Assembly (NCBI GenBank): GCA_050486225.1
Contig: JBJHCV010000007.1
Location: 97,071 to 161,070 of the forward strand
Direction of reading: 5' to 3'
DNA from: JBBDIX01 sp050486225
GTDB taxonomy: Bacteria; Actinomycetota; Nitriliruptoria; Nitriliruptorales; Nitriliruptoraceae
DNA length: 64,000 nt
Shown: positions 17,386 through 27,267 of the stretch, in pieces
Position numbering within the stretch: the first letter of the stretch is position 1
How the letters are laid out: every line of letters starts with the position of its first letter
The notes under the pieces: model-generated
Told to the model about the DNA's origin: nothing
What the model saw: the letters and a program-made list of their open reading frames with translations, nothing else
The model's database searches: none
Program-made: the position numbers and the translations under genes

Positions 17386-19164
17386 CTATGCGTCGGTCAC
17401 GACCAGTTCGACGGCCTCTCCGCCGTCACGCGCGACCCGGACGAGACCCTGGTCGCAGATCTTCAGGCTCGGGATGCTCACGGTGAGGCACAGGAATCCG
17501 GCGGAGGTGAGGAGCCCTTCGATCGGAGATCCCATCTCGTCGCGGACGACGTCGGTCACAGCACGACATGCGGCAGCGACGTGAGTGGCCGGTTCGTCGG
17601 AGAGGATGCCGTAGATGGGAAGGGCCACATCCGCACGAACCGAACCGCCGACCGCAACCGCAATACCTCCCTGCATCTCGATCACACGCTGGGCAGCGGC
17701 GATCATGTCCTCCTCATCGACTCCGAGGACCATGAGGTTCATCACGCCGGGATTCACGGTCGCGGCGAGGGCCCCCTGGCGCAGGTCGTACCCGCGGACG
17801 AGCCCGAGCGCCCGTCGGTCACCGCCTTCGTGGCGGTCGATGACCGCGATTCGCGCAAGGTCCGACGCCACCGGACTTCCATCACGCAGTTCGACGTCCT
17901 CGATCAGTTCGTGGGTCAGCAACTTGCCCGGGTCCACGCCCATGACACGCATGCGAGTGGTGCCGTCGGGCAGATCGAAACGGAAGTCCGCGGCCGCGAG
18001 TGGGCGTTCGACATGAACCGTTCGCCGGGCCGCGTCCGGGTACTCGGCCGCCGGAGGAGTGAGGAGGTACTCGCCGTCTCGCGCTGCCACCTCGCCCCGG
18101 CTCACGACCATGCGGATGGGGAACGTGGAGAGGTCCTCGACGGCCACGACCGTCGCGATCCTGCCCGGGAGCAGGGATCCGAAGTCCTTGGCGATGCCCA
18201 TGCTCTCGGCGGCGTTCAGTGTGGCCATCTTCACGGCGTCCACGGGTGCCACGCCGTTGGCGACCGCCAGGCGAACGAGTCGGTCGATGTGTCCGTCGCG
18301 ATCGATCGACCACAGTTCCTGTTCGTCGGTGCAGAACGCGAATCGCGACGGGTCCGCACCGTGCTCAAGAATGGCGGGCAGCAGGTCGTCGAAGTCCGCG
18401 GCGCCCGACCCTTCGCGGATCTGGACGACCAGACCCAGGTCAACCCGCTCGAGGGCCTCCTGCGTCGTGACGGCCTCGTGCTCAGACATCACGCCCAGCG
18501 AGACGGATGCCTGCAGGTTCGGTCCGGACAGACCCTCCAGGTGCCCGCCAATGGTGCGCCCGAGCCGCAGTGCGGTCTCGTAGGTACGCGCCTGGCCTTC
18601 GAGTGGCAGCCACGACGCCCAGCAGTTCCACTCGCGCAGTTCGACGCAGGCTTCGTGTTCGAGCAACCGTTCGAGATCGTCGTACGAGAAGCGGCCGAGG
18701 TCGCCGAATGGCCCCAGTCCGAGCACTCCTGCGAAGAAGGGGGACAGCAGTATGTCGAGGCCTGTGCCGCCCGCCGCATCGAGTTCGTGCAGCACCGCCG
18801 GAAGACCTGCGAGGGTCGCGATCTCGTAGAAGTCCGTGCACACCGCTGCGGTCCCGTGGGGAACCATGGCCTCCGCGAGGCGCTGGATGGTCACCTGCGA
18901 ACCGCCGACGTGGATGTGGGTGTCGATGAAGCCCGGAAGCAGCGTCATGCCGGAGCAGTCCACGACCTTTGTCGAGTCGCCGACGCACTGCGTGACGTCA
19001 CCCACCGCAGCGATCCGAGGGCCCGCGATGGCGAGATCGCCCGGCGCTATCCGGCCGGTGTGGACGTTCAGCATCAGGCCGCCGCGAAGGACGAGATCCG
19101 CCGGGGCCTTGCCCGCGGCGACATCTGATGTGTGGCGCCGTTCGTCAGCCTCGTTGCGTGTCAC
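17386..19164 (-). CDS. ade: Adenine deaminase
   Basis: 592 residues, as in other type-1 adenine deaminases. The amidohydrolase metal site HxH is in GFIDTHIHVGGS. The C-terminal ade-specific region contains GGSVRADVALPIYGILSDEP. It hydrolyses adenine to hypoxanthine and ammonia in the cytoplasm with a binuclear metal centre. The GTG at 19162-19164 has GAGGAGG six bases upstream. Twenty bases separate it from the ABC ATPase gene, so it is the last gene of the transporter operon; this suggests the imported ligand yields adenine. Confidence 0.93.
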   Translation of the reverse strand: MTRNEADERRHTSDVAAGKAPADLVLRGGLMLNVHTGRIAPGDLAIAGPRIAAVGDVTQCVGDSTKVVDCSGMTLLPGFIDTHIHVGGSQVTIQRLAEAMVPHGTAAVCTDFYEIATLAGLPAVLHELDAAGGTGLDILLSPFFAGVLGLGPFGDLGRFSYDDLERLLEHEACVELREWNCWASWLPLEGQARTYETALRLGRTIGGHLEGLSGPNLQASVSLGVMSEHEAVTTQEALERVDLGLVVQIREGSGAADFDDLLPAILEHGADPSRFAFCTDEQELWSIDRDGHIDRLVRLAVANGVAPVDAVKMATLNAAESMGIAKDFGSLLPGRIATVVAVEDLSTFPIRMVVSRGEVAARDGEYLLTPPAAEYPDAARRTVHVERPLAAADFRFDLPDGTTRMRVMGVDPGKLLTHELIEDVELRDGSPVASDLARIAVIDRHEGGDRRALGLVRGYDLRQGALAATVNPGVMNLMVLGVDEEDMIAAAQRVIEMQGGIAVAVGGSVRADVALPIYGILSDEPATHVAAACRAVTDVVRDEMGSPIEGLLTSAGFLCLTVSIPSLKICDQGLVRVARDGGEAVELVVTDA

Positions 19165-19184
19165 GGGGATCCTCCTCGCTGAAC

Positions 19185-20732
19185 TCAGGGAAGTGCGGCT
19201 GCGAGAACGTCTCGGTACGAGGCAGTTCCCGCGTCGAAGGTGCGGGTCGTCGTGCCCTCGCACATGACGTAGATGCGGTCGGCATGATCGATCAGTTCCT
19301 CGAACTCGGACGATGCGAGCACGATCCCCAGGCCGCGTTCGCGTGCCAGTTCGGTGATGATCTGCCGGATCTCACCCTTGGATCGCACGTCGATGCCCTG
19401 CGTGGGTTCGCACAGCAGCAGGACCCGTGGATCACTGGCGAGAACCCGACCGAGGACGATCTTCTGCTGATTGCCGCCGCTCAGCCGCTCCACCAGCGTC
19501 TCTGTGGAGGGCGTTCGTACGTCGAACTCGGCGATGGTCCGCTGGGTCAGCGTCCGTTCCGCTGCCAGGCGACGCAAGCCGAACCGGTGCAGGGTGGGGC
19601 CACCCGCCAGGCTCAGGTTCTCCCGAACTGGACGACATCCCACGATGCCTCGGCGTCGACGGTCCTCGGGAACGAGGCGTATGCCAGCCGAGTAGGCCTC
19701 AGCGAGGTGGCCCCCAGGGAGGCTGATGTCGTCGACGGTGACGGTCCCGCTGTCGGTGCCGACGGCGCCTGCGATCGCGTCGAGCACGGCGGCGTGCCCG
19801 GAGCCCTGAACCCCCGCGATGCCGATGATCTCGCCAGCCCGCACCTCCAGGTCAACGTTGTTGAACGAACCGCTCCGAGTGAGTCCGTTCACCTGTAGCA
19901 CCCGGTCGCCGGTGGATTGGGCGGGACGCCGAGGAGTCGCCGCGCGGGTTCCGTTCGCCTCTGTTCGAGCCATGAGCGTGACCAGTCGGTCGCGGTCGAG
20001 ATCGTCGGGCGTGAACGTCCCGACGAGGCGCCCGTCTCGCAGCACGCTCACGCGGTCGGCGATTCGCAGGACCTCCCCGAGGCGATGGCTGATGTACACG
20101 ATGCTGCGACCTTCGCCGCGCAGCGTCTCCAGACGTGTGAGCAGTGCCTCCGCGTCGGACTCAGCGAGTACTGCGGTGGGCTCGTCGAGGACGATCAGGC
20201 GCCCCGGGTCCAGAAGTGTCCGAGCGATCTGGCAGAGGCGCAGTTCCGCGACCGAGATCGCGCTCACGAGACGTGCGTCATCGAGTCGTTCGGCACCGAC
20301 CTTGTCGAGGGCTCCGCGCACCACCTGGCGATCGTCGTCCCCGAGACGTGACCGACGCGACCAGAACCCTTCGAGTCCCAGTGTCACGGTCCTTCCGACG
20401 TTGAACGCCGGCACACCCTGCGGCTCCTGTGGGACCACGCTGATCCCACCGTTGCGGGCGTCGCGCGGATCGCGGAAGTGCACGGGTCTGCCGTCAACCA
20501 CGAGTTCGCCAGTGTCAGCCCTGATGAGGCCCGCGAGCAGTCGAACCAACGTCGACTTGCCGGCGCCATTCTCGCCGACGACTGCGTGGATCTCGCCAGC
20601 GAGGAAGTCGACCGTCACGTCGGCGAGCGCGACGACACCCGGATACTCCTTGGTGACCTCGACGACCTGGACCACCGGGTCCTCGATGTCGGGGCCCGGT
20701 GGTCCAGGATCGCGCGAGTCGCGGAGGTTCAC
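19185..20732 (-). CDS. Sugar/nucleoside-type ABC transporter ATP-binding protein (RbsA/MglA family, duplicated)
   Basis: 515 residues with two nucleotide-binding domains. The first has Walker A GENGAGKST and Walker B LIVLDEPTA. The second has a degenerate Walker A (GVQGSGHAA) and signature LSGGNQQK, which is normal for RbsA, MglA and XylG ATPases. It powers import through the adjacent permease. GTG start, with GGAGGGG overlapping the stop region of the binding-protein gene 10 bases upstream, so translation is coupled. Confidence 0.92.
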   Translation of the reverse strand: MNLRDSRDPGPPGPDIEDPVVQVVEVTKEYPGVVALADVTVDFLAGEIHAVVGENGAGKSTLVRLLAGLIRADTGELVVDGRPVHFRDPRDARNGGISVVPQEPQGVPAFNVGRTVTLGLEGFWSRRSRLGDDDRQVVRGALDKVGAERLDDARLVSAISVAELRLCQIARTLLDPGRLIVLDEPTAVLAESDAEALLTRLETLRGEGRSIVYISHRLGEVLRIADRVSVLRDGRLVGTFTPDDLDRDRLVTLMARTEANGTRAATPRRPAQSTGDRVLQVNGLTRSGSFNNVDLEVRAGEIIGIAGVQGSGHAAVLDAIAGAVGTDSGTVTVDDISLPGGHLAEAYSAGIRLVPEDRRRRGIVGCRPVRENLSLAGGPTLHRFGLRRLAAERTLTQRTIAEFDVRTPSTETLVERLSGGNQQKIVLGRVLASDPRVLLLCEPTQGIDVRSKGEIRQIITELARERGLGIVLASSEFEELIDHADRIYVMCEGTTTRTFDAGTASYRDVLAAALP

Positions 20733-20742
20733 TGCCCCTCCG

Positions 20743-21783
20743 TCACCGAATCAGTTCTGCGTCCGCGAAGGGTGACCCGATGTCGTCGACGGTGAACAGC
20801 GGGATCGGCACGCAGGTCACCCGGGGGATGTCCTCGCCGTTGAGCAGCGACACGGCGTGTCCCACGCCGAGGATGCCCATCCAGCGAGGCGCGATGCCGT
20901 GCACGGAGTCCATGGTCCCCGCCTCGAGGGCTGCGATCGAGTCGGGCTCGTAGCCGGCACCGACATAGGTGATCACGCCCCGGTAGTCCGCGGGGATCGA
21001 CTCGGGCTGGAGGATGAAGTAGTGCACGGCGTACACCCAGTCGACGTCTGGGTGGGCCTGGATCGCGTCTTCGAAGGACCTCAGACCTTCCGCGGGATCG
21101 ACGAGTTGGGTTGGTGCCGCCACGATCTCGATGTTCGGGTACATCTCCTGGACGCGGTCGGTGAACCCGTCTGTACGTCGCTGCGACCATGTGGCATTTG
21201 CCGGCCCAGCGATGATGATGCCCGACCCGCCATCCTCGCCGAGCACCTCGGCGACGCGGTCGGCGCCCAACTGGCCGAACGCGTAGTCGTCCTGCATGAC
21301 CATGTAGACCTGGTCGCTCGCCACCTCGGTCGAGATGTTCACGACGGGGATTCCCGCTTCGAGCGCGAGCTCGACCACGGGCACGGATCCGTGGATGTCG
21401 GACGGTGCCATGACGAGCGCGTCGGTTCCGCGCTGGATTGCGTCCTCGATCTGTCGCAGTTGCAGGTCTGGCGAGGCGTAGCCTTCGGCGGAGAGTCGGG
21501 TCAACTCGACTCCAGCGAGCCCTGCGGCCTCATCGGCTCCGTCGTCGATCGCCTGGTAGTAGTAGCCGGCCATGCTGACCTGCATGAGGGTGATGTTGTA
21601 GGGCCGGTCAGCGCTGGGAACCTCGTAGGCGAGGAGATCGTCGGGCGTGGGTTCCTCGTCACACTGCAGCGACGTGCCGACATCGGCTGCCTCCGGTGCA
21701 CCGTCGCCGTCTGCTTCGCCGCCGCACGCGACGGCGACGAGCGCCAAGATGCTCAACGCCCCGATCAGTCTGCGGTTGCTCAT
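20743..21783 (-). CDS. ABC transporter substrate-binding lipoprotein (periplasmic-binding type 1, RbsB-like)
   Basis: 346 residues. Signal peptide with lipobox LVAVAC. The mature part has the two-lobe type 1 fold: YNITLMQVSMAGYYYQAIDDGA, DALVMAPSDIHGSVPVVELALEAGIPVV and a central SGIIIAGPANATWSQRRTDGF. Family members bind pentoses, hexoses, autoinducer-2 or nucleosides; the operon partner adenine deaminase favours a purine-related ligand here, which is inference. It overlaps the permease stop/start by 4 bases. Confidence 0.9.
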   Translation of the reverse strand: MSNRRLIGALSILALVAVACGGEADGDGAPEAADVGTSLQCDEEPTPDDLLAYEVPSADRPYNITLMQVSMAGYYYQAIDDGADEAAGLAGVELTRLSAEGYASPDLQLRQIEDAIQRGTDALVMAPSDIHGSVPVVELALEAGIPVVNISTEVASDQVYMVMQDDYAFGQLGADRVAEVLGEDGGSGIIIAGPANATWSQRRTDGFTDRVQEMYPNIEIVAAPTQLVDPAEGLRSFEDAIQAHPDVDWVYAVHYFILQPESIPADYRGVITYVGAGYEPDSIAALEAGTMDSVHGIAPRWMGILGVGHAVSLLNGEDIPRVTCVPIPLFTVDDIGSPFADAELIR

Positions 21784-22907
21784 GTCGAATCCCCTTCCTT
21801 GGGGTGGTTCGGGACTACAGTTGTGTGAGAATCGTCAACACCGCCGACCGCCGCGTTCGAAGGCCCGGCCGACCCCGGGTTTGCGGGTACTGGGCCGGTC
21901 GGCCTTCGGCCGGTGCTCGCAGACACGAGGCGTCGGCGCAGAGATCTGCCGCTTCCCCGGAACCGGTCGACGAGGACTGCTGCGATGAGCACGAGTCCGG
22001 TGAGCATCTGTTGAATGAATTCGGACAGTCCGGCGATGTTCATGCCCGTGGTCATGACGCTCAGGAGCGACACCCCCAACAGGACACCGAGCATGCCGCC
22101 GATGCCTCCACCGATCGCGACGCCGCCGATCACTGCCGTGGCGATCGCAAGCAGTTCGTAGCCTTGCCCCAGGCTCGCCTGGCCGACGACGACACGCGAG
22201 GCCAGCATGAGACCTGCCGCCCCTGAGAGGAAGCCGCAGACGGAGTACGCCGCGACCTCGTAGCGGGCCACGCGGATACCTGCCAGTGCGGCGGTCTCGC
22301 GACTGCCGCCGATCGCGTAGAAGTAGAGGCCGATCCGAGTCCTGTTCAACAACACCCACGCAAGCAGTGCGAGAACGACGGCGACGCCGACGGTCGAAGG
22401 AACGATTCCCCACTTCTCGCGTCCGAGCAACCCGAATGACGCAGGCAGACCGTGGACCGAACGTCCCCCGCTCAGATGGTTGGCGAGCCCGTAGGCGAAC
22501 GTCAGCATCCCGAAGGTCGCGATGAACGGACTCACGCGGAACCGTGCGATGAGCGTTCCGTTGACGAATCCGACCGCCGTCGCTGCAGCGAGTCCAGCCA
22601 GCACACCAACCAGGGTTCCCTGGTCGATCATGACCATCGCGCCGACGGTGCTGGCCAGCCCCATGGTGGCGCCCACGGAGATGTCGAAGCCGCCAACGAG
22701 CAGGGCGAACATCTGCCCGATGGCGACCACGAGGAGGATCGAACCGTGACGCATGATGTTCTCGGCGTTGCGGAAGGATCCGAACTGCGCGGGGTACATC
22801 ACGACGAACACGAGGATGAGGACGAGGAGCGCCAGGATCAGGCGCACTTCCGTGCGGTATCGGTCACGCAGGCCGTCGAGCTTGAGGACAACGCCTTGGG
22901 TCGTCAC
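21780..22907 (-). CDS. ABC transporter permease (RbsC-like)
   Basis: 375 residues, polytopic, about nine to ten membrane segments. It carries the BPD_transp_2 family features LLVGGFDISVGATMGL and the cytoplasmic loop RETAALAGIRVARYE. It forms the membrane channel for the type 1 binding protein encoded next. The GTG at 22905-22907 is chosen because AGGAGG lies 8 bases upstream and the first membrane helix follows; an upstream ATG at 22950 would add a non-conserved tail. First gene of the permease, binding protein, ATPase, adenine deaminase operon. Confidence 0.9.
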   Translation of the reverse strand: MTTQGVVLKLDGLRDRYRTEVRLILALLVLILVFVVMYPAQFGSFRNAENIMRHGSILLVVAIGQMFALLVGGFDISVGATMGLASTVGAMVMIDQGTLVGVLAGLAAATAVGFVNGTLIARFRVSPFIATFGMLTFAYGLANHLSGGRSVHGLPASFGLLGREKWGIVPSTVGVAVVLALLAWVLLNRTRIGLYFYAIGGSRETAALAGIRVARYEVAAYSVCGFLSGAAGLMLASRVVVGQASLGQGYELLAIATAVIGGVAIGGGIGGMLGVLLGVSLLSVMTTGMNIAGLSEFIQQMLTGLVLIAAVLVDRFRGSGRSLRRRLVSASTGRRPTGPVPANPGSAGPSNAAVGGVDDSHTTVVPNHPKEGDST

Positions 22908-23146
22908 GTGACTGCCCTCCTGCCACGCAACGAGCCCGAGCCTCGCCATGGATTCGCGTGTTGAGGGACAGTAATTCGATGCAGGCGTCGCCGTCAATCG
23001 TGCCACCGGGGACCCGGGCCGGCGTTTGACTTCGACGACGTCAGTTGGTGCTGTGGTCCAACGGCCACGCGTCTGGCAGGCCACCTCCGGGTGGCCGGGA
23101 TCGCAGCACCGGCGCGCACGCGAGTGGACGTTCCAGGGAGTGAGAC

Positions 23147-23830
23147 ATGAGCGGATCACCAGCAGGTCGGCTGGGCCTGTTCGGCCTGCTCGTGCTCGGC
23201 CTGCTGGGCCTCGTGGCGTGTGGTGGCGACGACGCCCTTGAGGACCAGCCGCAGCTCGCCAACCCGGCGTCCGTGCACTGCGAGGAGCAGGGCGGCTCGG
23301 TGACGATCGTCGAGACCCCCGACGGGCAGGTCGGGATCTGCGTCCTCGAGGACGGTCGTGAGTGTGAGGAGTGGGCGTTCCTCGAAGGGGAGTGCAGGCC
23401 GGGGGTCGCCCAGGACACGATCACCGTCGAGGTGTACTTCAGCAACGAGGCGCTCGGTGACCCCTGCGGGGAGGTGTTTCCGGTCACCCGGGAGGTGGCC
23501 GACGACACCCCGGCCGTCGACGCGCTCGCGGCCCTGCTGGCCGGCCCCACGCAGGACGAGATCGCCGAAGGCTACGGCGGCTGGTTCTCCGAGGAGACCG
23601 TGGGCCTGCTGCGTTCCGTCGGCGTCACCGATGGAACGGCCCGTGTCGACTTCGGGGACCTGCGTCCGGTGATCCCCAATGCCTCGACGTCCTGCGGCTC
23701 TGCAGCACTGCTCGCGCAACTCGACCAGACGCTGCTCCAGTTTCCCGAGATCGACGCGACGGTCTACTCGATCGACGGGTCCCCGGAGGCGTTCTACGAG
23801 TGGCTGCAGTACGAGACACCGGCGGGCTGA
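23147..23830 (+). CDS. Lipoprotein with DUF333 and GerMN domains
   Basis: 227 residues. The signal ends in LVAC (lipobox LGLVAC). Residues about 38-80 form a DUF333 domain (NPASVHCEEQGGSVTI, GICVLEDGREC, FLEGEC). Residues about 85-220 form a GerMN domain (ITVEVYFSNEAL, VDALAALLAGPT, ARVDFGDL), known from spore germination protein GerM and from actinobacterial lipoproteins. Likely outer-face envelope protein; exact role unknown. GGGAG precedes the ATG. A short paralogue of its DUF333 part is encoded at 28785. Confidence 0.8.
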   Translation: MSGSPAGRLGLFGLLVLGLLGLVACGGDDALEDQPQLANPASVHCEEQGGSVTIVETPDGQVGICVLEDGRECEEWAFLEGECRPGVAQDTITVEVYFSNEALGDPCGEVFPVTREVADDTPAVDALAALLAGPTQDEIAEGYGGWFSEETVGLLRSVGVTDGTARVDFGDLRPVIPNASTSCGSAALLAQLDQTLLQFPEIDATVYSIDGSPEAFYEWLQYETPAG

Positions 23831-23968
23831 GCGCGGGGCGGTGCGCCCCTTGCTGCCGCCGGGCCCCGGAGGTCTCCATCGGTCGTTGACGACTTGGCGC
23901 CGATGGAAGAGGATCCGCGTGCCCGCAGGTCGCGAGCCTGTGCGATGTCTGGCCCGAGGAGTGACACG

Positions 23969-25597
23969 ATGGCCCAGCATGCGAGTGACCTGGTGGTCAC
24001 CAACGGACGGATCACCACGCTGGCCACCGACGGGTCGACCCCGGCGACCGCCGAGGCCCTGGCTGTCCGCAATGGTCGTGTCGAGTGGGTGGGGCAAGAC
24101 ACCGACGCCGGTGACTGGATCGGTGAGCGGACCACCGTCCTCGACCTTGGAGGACGGTCGGTCATACCCGGGATCATCGACGCGCACGTGCACTTCGTCC
24201 GTGCCGGGTTGACCTGGAACGACGAGTTGCGCTGGGGCACGGTGTCCAGCCTCGCTGAGGGCCTCGAGCAGATTCGGCAGCGTGCGGCGTCGCAGCCCGA
24301 GGGAACGTGGATTCGTGTCGTCGGAGGTTGGCACCCGAGCCAGTTCGAGGAGAACCGGCCCCCCACGCGCGAGGAGCTCGACCGGGTGGCGCCTGAGCAT
24401 CCGGTGCTCGTCCAGTACCTGTACGAGTGGGGAATGGTCAACGCGGTCGGCCATCGGATGGTGAACTGGGACGGCGCGAGCGACGACGGTGTCGATCCGT
24501 CCACCATCGACCTCGATGACGCCGGCAACCCGATCGGTGTCGTGCGCACCCTGCCGTCCCTGCGCTGGCTCCAGGCCGAGCTGCCCGTTCCGGAGCTCGA
24601 GGCACAGGTCGCGTCGACCGAGGCGGCCAGCCGGGAGTTCCTGTCGTACGGGGTGACGGGGGTCATCGACGGAGGTGGATCCAACACGGGACCGGACAAG
24701 TACGACGCCGTGTACGAGGCGTGGCGACGGAACCTCCTGGGCATCCGGGTTCGCATGACGATGCACGCGTCGCGCGCGGGCGCAGAGGAGGACGAGTTCG
24801 CGGGCTACTTCCGATTCGCGCATGCTCGGCAGGGTGACGGCTTCCTGAAGCTGCTCGGCATCGGGGAGCAGATCCTGGTGACGACCTCCGACGACTTCGA
24901 TCGCACGTCGCAGCTGCCCGCGCAGCTCGACCGGGTGACCGCCGTGCTCAGGGAGGCCGCGCGTCGGCGCTGGACCGTGCAGATGCACATGATCCGACCC
25001 GACACGCTGGATCTCGTGCTCCCGATCTGGCAGGAGATCCACCGGGAGCACGACATCCGTGCGCTCCGGTGGGCGATCGTGCATGGAACGGGTCTCGCAA
25101 CTCGACACTTCGAGGTGCTGCAGGAGGTGGGTGCCGGGGTCATCACGGAGGCGCTCCTGCGGCTGTGTGGCGAGGATGCCCTCGACTACTGGGGTGCCGA
25201 GGCGCTCGAGTGGGCGCCACCGGTCCGCCAGTTGCAGGCTGCCGGAATTCCTGTCGCCGTCGGATCGGACGCTCTGCGCGTTGCGAGCTACAGCCCGTTC
25301 GCCACGCTCCAGTGGTTGACGACCGGGCAGAGTGTCGTCGGTACCCAGTTGTGGCACCCCGACAACGTCCTGGATCTCGACGAGGCGCTCGCCCTCATGA
25401 CTGCGGACGCGAGCTGGTTCTCGTTCGAGGATCATGAGCGAGGCCGGTTGCAGCCCGGTCACCTCGCCGACTTCGTGGCCCTGTCGCATCACCTCGCGGA
25501 CCTCGCACCCTCGGAGTTCACCGACGTCCGCTCTGACCTCACGGTTGTCGGAGGAGAACTTGCCTGGGCGTCGGATGCCTTCCCCGCGATCGATTGA
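23969..25597 (+). CDS. YtcJ-like metal-dependent amidohydrolase
   Basis: 542 residues, usual for amidohydrolase family 3. The N-terminal beta sandwich begins with ASDLVVTNGRITTLA. The metal ligands are in IPGIIDAHVHFVRAG (HxH). Other family segments are RWAIVHGT and the late VAVGSDALRVA with the catalytic Asp. It hydrolyses an unidentified amide, urea-like or cyclic bond. The ATG at 23969 has GAGGAG at 23956-23961; an in-frame ATG at 23945 is possible. Divergent from, and separate to, the purine-type operon. Confidence 0.88.
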   Translation: MAQHASDLVVTNGRITTLATDGSTPATAEALAVRNGRVEWVGQDTDAGDWIGERTTVLDLGGRSVIPGIIDAHVHFVRAGLTWNDELRWGTVSSLAEGLEQIRQRAASQPEGTWIRVVGGWHPSQFEENRPPTREELDRVAPEHPVLVQYLYEWGMVNAVGHRMVNWDGASDDGVDPSTIDLDDAGNPIGVVRTLPSLRWLQAELPVPELEAQVASTEAASREFLSYGVTGVIDGGGSNTGPDKYDAVYEAWRRNLLGIRVRMTMHASRAGAEEDEFAGYFRFAHARQGDGFLKLLGIGEQILVTTSDDFDRTSQLPAQLDRVTAVLREAARRRWTVQMHMIRPDTLDLVLPIWQEIHREHDIRALRWAIVHGTGLATRHFEVLQEVGAGVITEALLRLCGEDALDYWGAEALEWAPPVRQLQAAGIPVAVGSDALRVASYSPFATLQWLTTGQSVVGTQLWHPDNVLDLDEALALMTADASWFSFEDHERGRLQPGHLADFVALSHHLADLAPSEFTDVRSDLTVVGGELAWASDAFPAID

Positions 25598-25859
25598 CGA
25601 GGGTCACGTCGTCATCGTCGAGTCAGGCCACAGGTTCGTCGACCCGCTCGCAGACGTGGGGAGGGCCACCGTCACGGCGTGGAGGCATCGATTCGGCTTC
25701 GTCTGAACGAGTCAGGTCGAGCCGACCCGGCGAGGGGCTGTCACGCGCCAGACGGTCGCGGACCGGCACTCGGACGGCCCAGGGCGATCGGCCTCGGCCC
25801 ACACCCCGGTGCGCGGTACTGCGTTCGCGGAGGGAACCGTGCCGTGGAGGGGGTGCGCT

Positions 25860-27248
25860 TGGCTCGGTCCGTTCCCCCGGAACGGCGGTGGACGTCGGAG
25901 TCGCCGGCGGAACGATCCGTGTGGCGACGACGCGAGGCGGGCGCCGTCGAGATCCGCGATCCCGTCCAGCAGGCCAGGCGAGCACGCGCGTTCGCTGAAC
26001 GAGCGCTGGTGTCGTCGGGTGTGGACACGGCGACGATCGCGATGCGCTGGGCGGTGGCCGTGCAGGACTGTCGCCTGGACACGCCCGGTGAACCGGTTCT
26101 CGACGACACGCGGCTCTGGGACTCCCGTGCCGTGGACCAACTGCGAGCGATGTGGCGGCGGGCGTGCGGTCCGTTGAGCGGCGGGGAGCGGCCGCTGGGT
26201 CAGGATTCGCAGCACGGGTCGCCGAGGTGCTCCGTGGGCGATCACGGACCGGGCGACCGACGGTGGCGAGCGCGGTCGACGACCACGAAGCGCGGGTGCG
26301 GGTGCTCACCGAGTCGCACCGCAACGTGCTGCACCGATTCGCGGCCCACCCTCACGTGCTCGTGCATTGTGTCGCGTGCACGGGCAAGACCGTGCTCACG
26401 CTCCATGCGGCCGCGCGATTCGCCTCTCTGGGCAGCCGGGTTCTGCTCACGTGCTGGAACGTCGTGCTGTCACGCTGGTTGCTGGAGTCCCTGCGTGACG
26501 AACTTCGACAGATGGGGAGTCCGCTGCCGGACGAGGTCACCAGTGACCCGTCCGGGAAGATCGTGGTGAGCAATGTCGTGGACCTCGCACGCCACGCGCC
26601 CGGCGAGATGCCTGACGGCGACGACTCGGAGTGGTACCACGAGGTGCTGCCGTCCAGGCTGTCGCCTGCGGTGACCGGCGGGGAGTTCGAGGTGGTCGTG
26701 CTCGATGAGGCACAGGACCTCAGCGAGTTCTGGGTGCTGGCGGTCTCGCAGCTGCTGGCGAGGGAGGGGCGCTGTGGTATGCGTTCGCCGCCGAGTTCGG
26801 TGCGGTGGAGCTCGACTGTGTGAGTGGGGACGGGCCACCGGTGCGATTCGTCTCGTGTGCCTACGCGGCGATCATCGACGGCACCAGAGCCGTCGCACGA
26901 CGACTCCAGCGTGAAGAGCGGATCGCTGACGGGGACCTGGCCGTGCTGTGGCGCTTCCACAACCCGAGTCAGGGTCGTGCCACGCAACTGGCAGGTCACG
27001 CGCTGTCCGGATCCCTCATCGCCACAGACAGCGCATCGTTCAAGGGCATGAAGCGGCCCGTGGTCGTCCTCGGACTGGACATCGACCCGACCAGGCGGAG
27101 CCTTGACGAGGTTCGGCGGGCCATCTACGCGGCAGCCACCCGGGCCCGTTCGCTGCTGGTGGTCGTCGGGGATCCCGACGTGGCGCAGGACGTCGGGCTC
27201 GATGCACTGGCGGAGCGGCTTCGAGGGGGAGTGGAGGTGTCGACGTGA
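25860..27248 (+). pseudogene. Degenerate NERD-domain / UvrD-type helicase
   Basis: The coding signal changes frame three times. A NERD-like beta strand (VGVAGGTIRV) ends near 25940. Then AVEIRDPVQQARRARAF and the rest of the nuclease-related domain run to about 26200 in a second frame. The helicase N-terminus follows in the first frame to about 26790, with Walker B VVLDEAQDL intact but Walker A altered to CVACTGKT, losing a Gly. The UvrD C-terminal part (SFKGMKRPVVVLGLDI, RAIYAAATRARSLLVVVGD) follows in the third frame to the stop at 27246-27248. The family is normally one continuous protein of more than 500 residues, so this copy is inactive unless the sequence has errors. Confidence 0.75.
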
Positions 27249-27267
27249 CCGTCATGGGTGGTGGGGC

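Noticed and set aside
16453..19128. Very long open frame (891 codons) on the plus strand
   Set aside because: It runs antisense across adenine deaminase and the membrane hydrolase. Composition is Asp/Gly/Arg/Val-rich with no family motif, while the minus-strand genes have clear catalytic motifs.
22969..22997. Promoter for the purine-type operon (TTGACG on the minus strand)
   Set aside because: The -35-like hexamer is good, but the hexamer 17 bases further (TTACTG) does not fit a -10 box.
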